DNA from: an uncultured Collinsella sp.
GTDB taxonomy: Bacteria; Actinomycetota; Coriobacteriia; Coriobacteriales; Coriobacteriaceae
NCBI GenBank assembly: GCA_900542315.1
Contig: UQMV01000042.1
Location: 1 to 17,716, forward strand
DNA: 17,716 nucleotides
Direction: 5' to 3'
In this document: positions 14,770-17,716 of the stretch, piece by piece
Layout of the letters: every line of letters begins with the position of its first letter
Position numbering within the stretch: position 1 is the stretch's first letter
Program-made: the position numbers and the translations under genes
Notes under the pieces: generated by a model
Database searches by the model: none
What the model saw: the letters and a program-made list of their open reading frames with translations, nothing else
What the model was told of the DNA's origin: nothing

Positions 14770-14923
14770 GCCAGCGAGCGAGTCCCTGCCGTGGCAAGGT
14801 GTCGCGAAAGAGGAGCGCCGCGTACTTCTGTACGCAAGCGACGGTTTGAGCGGCAGATTGCCCGGCAGGGGCTCGCGCAGCGTCGACTTGTTACGCGGTT
14901 TGGTAAAACCGCGTAACCTTTTT
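14770..14923 (+). ncRNA. Candidate structured small RNA with terminator
   Basis: A non-coding stretch that folds into one long rod. The base stem is 14778-14791 with 14863-14876 (14 bp including one G-U). Next come GGCAA/TTGCC (14793-14797 with 14858-14862), TGTCGC/GCGGCA (14800-14805 with 14850-14855), and an apical hairpin GCGTAC-TTCT-GTACGC (14820-14835). It is followed by a perfect terminator with its T-run on the plus strand, though no plus-strand gene lies upstream. A 6S-like RNA or a dispersed repeat element are alternatives; the SRP RNA apical motif is absent. No RNA family could be assigned by eye. Confidence 0.5.
14890..14923 (+). terminator. Plus-strand intrinsic terminator beyond the structured element
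   Basis: GTTACGCGGTTT (14890-14901) and AAACCGCGTAAC (14906-14917) form a perfect 12-bp stem with loop GGTA, followed by CTTTTT on the plus strand. On the minus strand the tail is AAGTCGACG, so it is a weaker end for the gene at 14922. The T-run overlaps that gene's stop codon. Confidence 0.75.
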
Positions 14924-16907
14924 AGTTCTGCGAGAAGAATGGGAACTGTCGGGGATCAACCGGCGGATGCGGCATCGGGCCACCCTGGGGACTACCTTGC
15001 GAGCCGCCCTGACCGCCCATCATCTTATCGATGGCGTCCTGGACCTCTCCCTCAAACTTCTTCATGCCCTCATGTAGGCGACGCTGGCCATCCTCGGAAC
15101 GCAGCTCCTCCATCTGCTCGGGCGAAATACCCAACAGGTCACCCAGTATGCCCATCATCTCGCCACGCATGCGCTCGCTTGTATCCTCGTCGGCAAAGCG
15201 GTTCACCTCGGCGCGCGCCAACGAATCGACCGTCATGCGTTCCTTGCCGCTCAGCCCCAGGTCGGACCACGCGAGCATGTACGGCCAGGCGCGCTCGACA
15301 AACGAACGGGCCGAGACAATCGGCGCCGTCGGCAGCTGGCGGCGAGCCGCCTCGCCCTGGCGCACGAGCATCAGCAGCAACGAACATGCCTCGGGCTTGC
15401 CAGCGGCCATCGGGATGTCGTCGAAAGATCGATTGCGGTCCACGTGCGCCTCGAGCGCGCCATCGACCTCACCCGGCTCAAGCCCGCCGAGCAGCTGTGC
15501 CGCGCGGTCGAGCATATCGACCGGACCGTCGAGCGTCGAGAGCGCCTGCGCCAGCACGCGCTCCATGCAGTCTTCCACCGCGTTGAGCGTCACGAGCTCT
15601 TGGGGCACCACGGCAGACGTGCGGTTGCGCACGCGCGCCACAAACTCAAGCGTCGACAGGTACACATCGCCAAAAGGCGCGTAATCGCCCTGATAGCCGC
15701 CGCAAAGCGCCGGCGCCGCCAGCGCGTACTCGGTTTTGGACAGCGGGCTCAGCGCCATCGCACCCAGCTCGAGCGCCGTGTCCTCCAGCATGAGGCCCAA
15801 CGTGCGCGAGCGCAGACGCTCGGCATCGCCCGCCGACACGTCGCGATCGAGCACACGCGCCGCATCCGGTGCATCGCGCTCGACGGTGCGAATGTGCAAA
15901 CGCTCGGCGATGGCGCGGACGGCGGCACAGCGGGCAGCCTCGGCCTCTTCCTGCGCCGGCGTAAAGATACGGTTGCGCCCCAGCACCAGGCCAATCACAT
16001 TGCGCGGGCCCAGAGCGTCGACGGCCAGCGCCGCCAGCAGGGACGACGGCAAGTCACCCTCGAGTGCCATCACAGCACGCGACGCACCGTGGGCTCGGGC
16101 GTTGTCGCGCACGGCGAGCACCAGCGCCTGCCACAGCCACTCCTCGGAACGGAACTCGGGCAGTTCGTGATCTTCCAGGGCATCAAGCATCACGCCGCGC
16201 TGAATCTCCTGGACCAGCAGGCTCTCCTCAAAACACGGCGCCTGGGCCACCACGCGACCGCAGTCGTCGAGCACAAACGAACCGCCGGTATACACCGACT
16301 CGTCATAGGCGCCGACCGGCGCCATACAGGCAAACCACACGCTGCGCTTGGATGCGATCTTGCGGTAGGCTCCGCTGCGAACGGCGGCAATGGCGGCAGT
16401 CTCGCGGTCGGTCATGTCAAACGCGTTGAATTGGAAATACGAAATGAGGTCAACACCGGTCGGCAACATCTCGAGTTCGCGGTGCAAGTCAAAAATCACG
16501 GCGATGCGCACGCCGTCCACATCGAACACCGGCGGCGCCCAACGTGTGTCGTTGTTCTCGCCACGCTGCAGGGCAATGCTCGAACGCGCCGGCACCACAT
16601 GACCGTCCTTGAGCATCATGTAGTCGAGCAGCGGCTGGCCCTCAAATGAAACCGCCGCGGGCACGATGCAGATCATGTCAAGCTCCTGGATACGCTCGGC
16701 GACACCAGTCAAGCCGGCAAGCATGTCGTGCTCAAAGTCGGCAGCGCCCACCAGGCCACCGGGCATGGCGCCCATAAAGAGCGGAGCCGGAACGCACAGC
16801 ACGCGCGCCCCGCGCTCGTGGGCCAGACGAGCCTGGTCCTCGATGCGGCCGCAAATGCCCTCAATATCACCCAGGCGCATATCGATCTGTGCAAGCGCGA
16901 GCTTCAT
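14922..16907 (-). CDS. NAD-synthetase-like protein with degenerate active sites
   Basis: A 661-aa protein with the two-domain layout of glutamine-dependent NAD+ synthetase (NadE). Residues 1-240 are a nitrilase-like amidase domain (MKLALAQIDMRLGDIEG; GGSFVLDDCGRVVAQAP) and about 255-545 an ATP-pyrophosphatase domain (AALAVDALGPRNVIGL; GDYAPFGDVY; ARRQLPTAPIVSARSF). Key residues are missing. The amidase Glu in FPEL is Ala41 (VPAP), the nucleophile Cys is Phe139 (VIFDLH), and no Lys is seen near 106-112. The synthetase P-loop SGGxDS is EGDLPS (283-288). A tail of about 110 residues adds helices and a Gly/Pro/Gln-rich end. AAAGGGC precedes the ATG. It is unlikely to make NAD; a regulatory or structural role is inferred. 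Confidence 0.8.
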   Translation of the reverse strand: MKLALAQIDMRLGDIEGICGRIEDQARLAHERGARVLCVPAPLFMGAMPGGLVGAADFEHDMLAGLTGVAERIQELDMICIVPAAVSFEGQPLLDYMMLKDGHVVPARSSIALQRGENNDTRWAPPVFDVDGVRIAVIFDLHRELEMLPTGVDLISYFQFNAFDMTDRETAAIAAVRSGAYRKIASKRSVWFACMAPVGAYDESVYTGGSFVLDDCGRVVAQAPCFEESLLVQEIQRGVMLDALEDHELPEFRSEEWLWQALVLAVRDNARAHGASRAVMALEGDLPSSLLAALAVDALGPRNVIGLVLGRNRIFTPAQEEAEAARCAAVRAIAERLHIRTVERDAPDAARVLDRDVSAGDAERLRSRTLGLMLEDTALELGAMALSPLSKTEYALAAPALCGGYQGDYAPFGDVYLSTLEFVARVRNRTSAVVPQELVTLNAVEDCMERVLAQALSTLDGPVDMLDRAAQLLGGLEPGEVDGALEAHVDRNRSFDDIPMAAGKPEACSLLLMLVRQGEAARRQLPTAPIVSARSFVERAWPYMLAWSDLGLSGKERMTVDSLARAEVNRFADEDTSERMRGEMMGILGDLLGISPEQMEELRSEDGQRRLHEGMKKFEGEVQDAIDKMMGGQGGSQGSPQGGPMPHPPVDPRQFPFFSQN

Positions 16908-16942
16908 GGCCCAGCCCTTTCCGTCGTAAACCATCGAAATCG

Positions 16943-16979
16943 TAGTAAAAGCGCCGGCCGCATAATGCAGTCGGCGCTT
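16943..16979 (-). terminator. Intrinsic terminator of the superoxide reductase gene
   Basis: AAGCGCCG (16949-16956) pairs with CGGCGCTT (16972-16979), with a small inner GCA/TGC stem. On the minus strand TTTTACTA follows. It lies 45 bp after the gene. Confidence 0.75.
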
Positions 16980-17024
16980 GCATGTGCATATGCTAGCTAT
17001 GATACCCCGAGCGGGGGCGCGCTC

Positions 17025-17387
17025 CTAGAATGTAGCGGACCACAGCCCGTGCAGGTTGCAGTAGGCATAGACGGTACCGGTCTTGGAGCCGCCCGCGAAA
17101 AACGTCGCGGGCTTCATGCCGGGCTCAAGGTAATGGACCTCTAAGCGGCCCTCGGCCTCAAGGGCGATCCACTCAATGTAGTGCTCGGGCAGGCTGGGGT
17201 GCTCGACCGAGCCCACGCGTGCGCGGATCACGTGACCGTCACGCTCGGTCTCGACAACAGGCACGTGCTTCTCGTGCGCCGCGTCCTCAGTGTTTGCAGT
17301 CAGTTCCGTGCAGCCGGCAGGGGTCGCAACGTCGTCGCCAAGGGCGGCGATGAGCTTGCCGTCAGGGTCCTTAAAGAATTTCGCCAT
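17025..17387 (-). CDS. Superoxide reductase (neelaredoxin / class II desulfoferrodoxin)
   Basis: A 120-aa protein that reduces superoxide to peroxide at a mononuclear iron site, typical of anaerobes. The ligands are visible: EKHVP (Glu39, Lys40, His41), His63 and His69 in EHPSLPEHYIEW, and Cys110 with His113 in CNLHGLW. The N-terminal desulforedoxin module with its four cysteines is absent; the first 35 residues hold a single Cys26, so this is the one-iron form. AAAGGAGA lies 6 bases before the ATG. It is a single gene with its own terminator and probably serves oxygen tolerance in the gut. Confidence 0.92.
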   Translation of the reverse strand: MAKFFKDPDGKLIAALGDDVATPAGCTELTANTEDAAHEKHVPVVETERDGHVIRARVGSVEHPSLPEHYIEWIALEAEGRLEVHYLEPGMKPATFFAGGSKTGTVYAYCNLHGLWSATF

Positions 17388-17551
17388 GATGTTCTCCTTT
17401 GCTGATGTGCCAATGTTCTTGATGGTTCTTATGCCCAAAGGCAGACAAACCATCCACGGCATTGCAAATGAACACATAACGGATCAGGCAAGCGGTCAGG
17501 CCAAAATGCGTCGACCGTCCTGCCCACTCCAGCAGTCCCACCCCGAGCGGG

Positions 17552-17676
17552 TTAGCGCCCGTCGCCGCCCAGCAGCGCCAGAACATCCTCGCGGGTAAAC
17601 AGCGCCGACGAGATACCGTCGCCGCCAAGCACACTGTTGACCAGGTCGCGCTTGGACTCCTGCATCTGCATAATGC
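17552..17676 (-). CDS. C-terminal fragment of a SNF2-type helicase (cut by contig end)
   Basis: The last 41 or so codons of a minus-strand gene, reading MQMQESKRDLVNSVLGGDG, then ISSALFTREDVLALLGG and GDGR, stop at 17552-17554. This matches the very C-terminus of bacterial SNF2/SWI2 DEAD/DEAH helicases (I-x-x-LQ-x-x-KR-x-L-x-x-x-VL ... LT-x-ED-x-LALLG). The 5' part is missing because adapter sequence begins at 17677. The Met codons inside are not the true start. Confidence 0.6.
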
Positions 17677-17716
17677 AGATCGGAAGAGCGTCGTGTAGGG
17701 AAAGAGTGTAGATCTC
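17677..17716. other. Illumina adapter read-through (not genomic)
   Basis: The final 40 bases begin AGATCGGAAGAGC and continue as the TruSeq universal adapter in reverse complement, to the window end. The reading frame of the helicase fragment is interrupted exactly where this begins. It should be trimmed. Confidence 0.95.

Noticed and set aside
14770..14890. SRP (4.5S) RNA
   Set aside because: The size is similar, but the conserved apical GGAAG/AGCA loop region of bacterial SRP RNA is not present.
15444..16649. A 401-codon plus-strand frame opposite the NadE-like gene
   Set aside because: Arg/His-rich composition, no ribosome site and no recognisable domain; the opposite strand has clear homology.
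17388..17551. Additional small gene between superoxide reductase and the helicase fragment
   Set aside because: No frame with a ribosome site and plausible composition; upstream codons joined to the reductase lack any support.

Overview
The window looks like a piece of a gut Coriobacteriia chromosome, most like Collinsella. This rests on the high GC content, the strong GGAGG-type ribosome binding sites, a Tat- and sortase-processed surface protein, a class II superoxide reductase, and one-carbon genes of the folD/fchA/fhs type. The placement comes from recognising protein families, not from a database search. Most genes are housekeeping and lie on the minus strand; three surface genes and one cation exporter lie on the plus strand. 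I see no tRNA, rRNA, CRISPR array, insertion sequence or prophage.

Layout. 1-1531 (minus): fchA then folD, two folate one-carbon genes only 2 bp apart, ending in a perfect palindromic terminator. 1909-3340 (plus): two tandemly duplicated lipoprotein genes, each with its own terminator, and both preceded by an identical 18-bp motif and by short reading frames. 3645-6110 (plus): a large secreted phospholipase-like protein (PI-PLC X domain) with a twin-arginine signal, a beta-trefoil-like region and a C-terminal LADTG anchor. 6205-8039 (minus): a small PH-like protein and a double zinc-ribbon protein. 8258-9439 (plus): a cation diffusion facilitator with a Mn-type metal site. 9452-10441 (minus): a single-pass membrane protein with repeats. 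10621-12288 (minus): fhs. 12433-14641 (minus): the ruvC-ruvA-ruvB Holliday-junction operon, coupled by TGATG overlaps and preceded by a LexA-like box. 14770-14923: a strongly structured element followed by a plus-strand terminator, probably an unannotated small RNA. 14922-16907 (minus): an NAD-synthetase-like protein with both active sites degraded. 17025-17387 (minus): superoxide reductase. 17552-17676 (minus): the C-terminal tail of a SNF2-type helicase. The last 40 bases (17677-17716) are Illumina adapter, so the contig end is artificial.

How the genes work together. fhs (formate to 10-formyl-THF), fchA (cyclohydrolase-type activity) and folD (methylene-THF dehydrogenase) together cover formate to 5,10-methylene-THF. 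The folD product has lost the Lys and Gln of the normal cyclohydrolase site, which would make the neighbouring FchA essential for that step. RuvABC repairs recombination intermediates and is probably under SOS control.

The observations most worth following are the FolD/FchA division of labour, the pseudoenzyme NadE-like protein, the candidate structured RNA next to ruvC, and the duplicated lipoproteins with their shared upstream motif. I did not find a clearly new multi-gene system.
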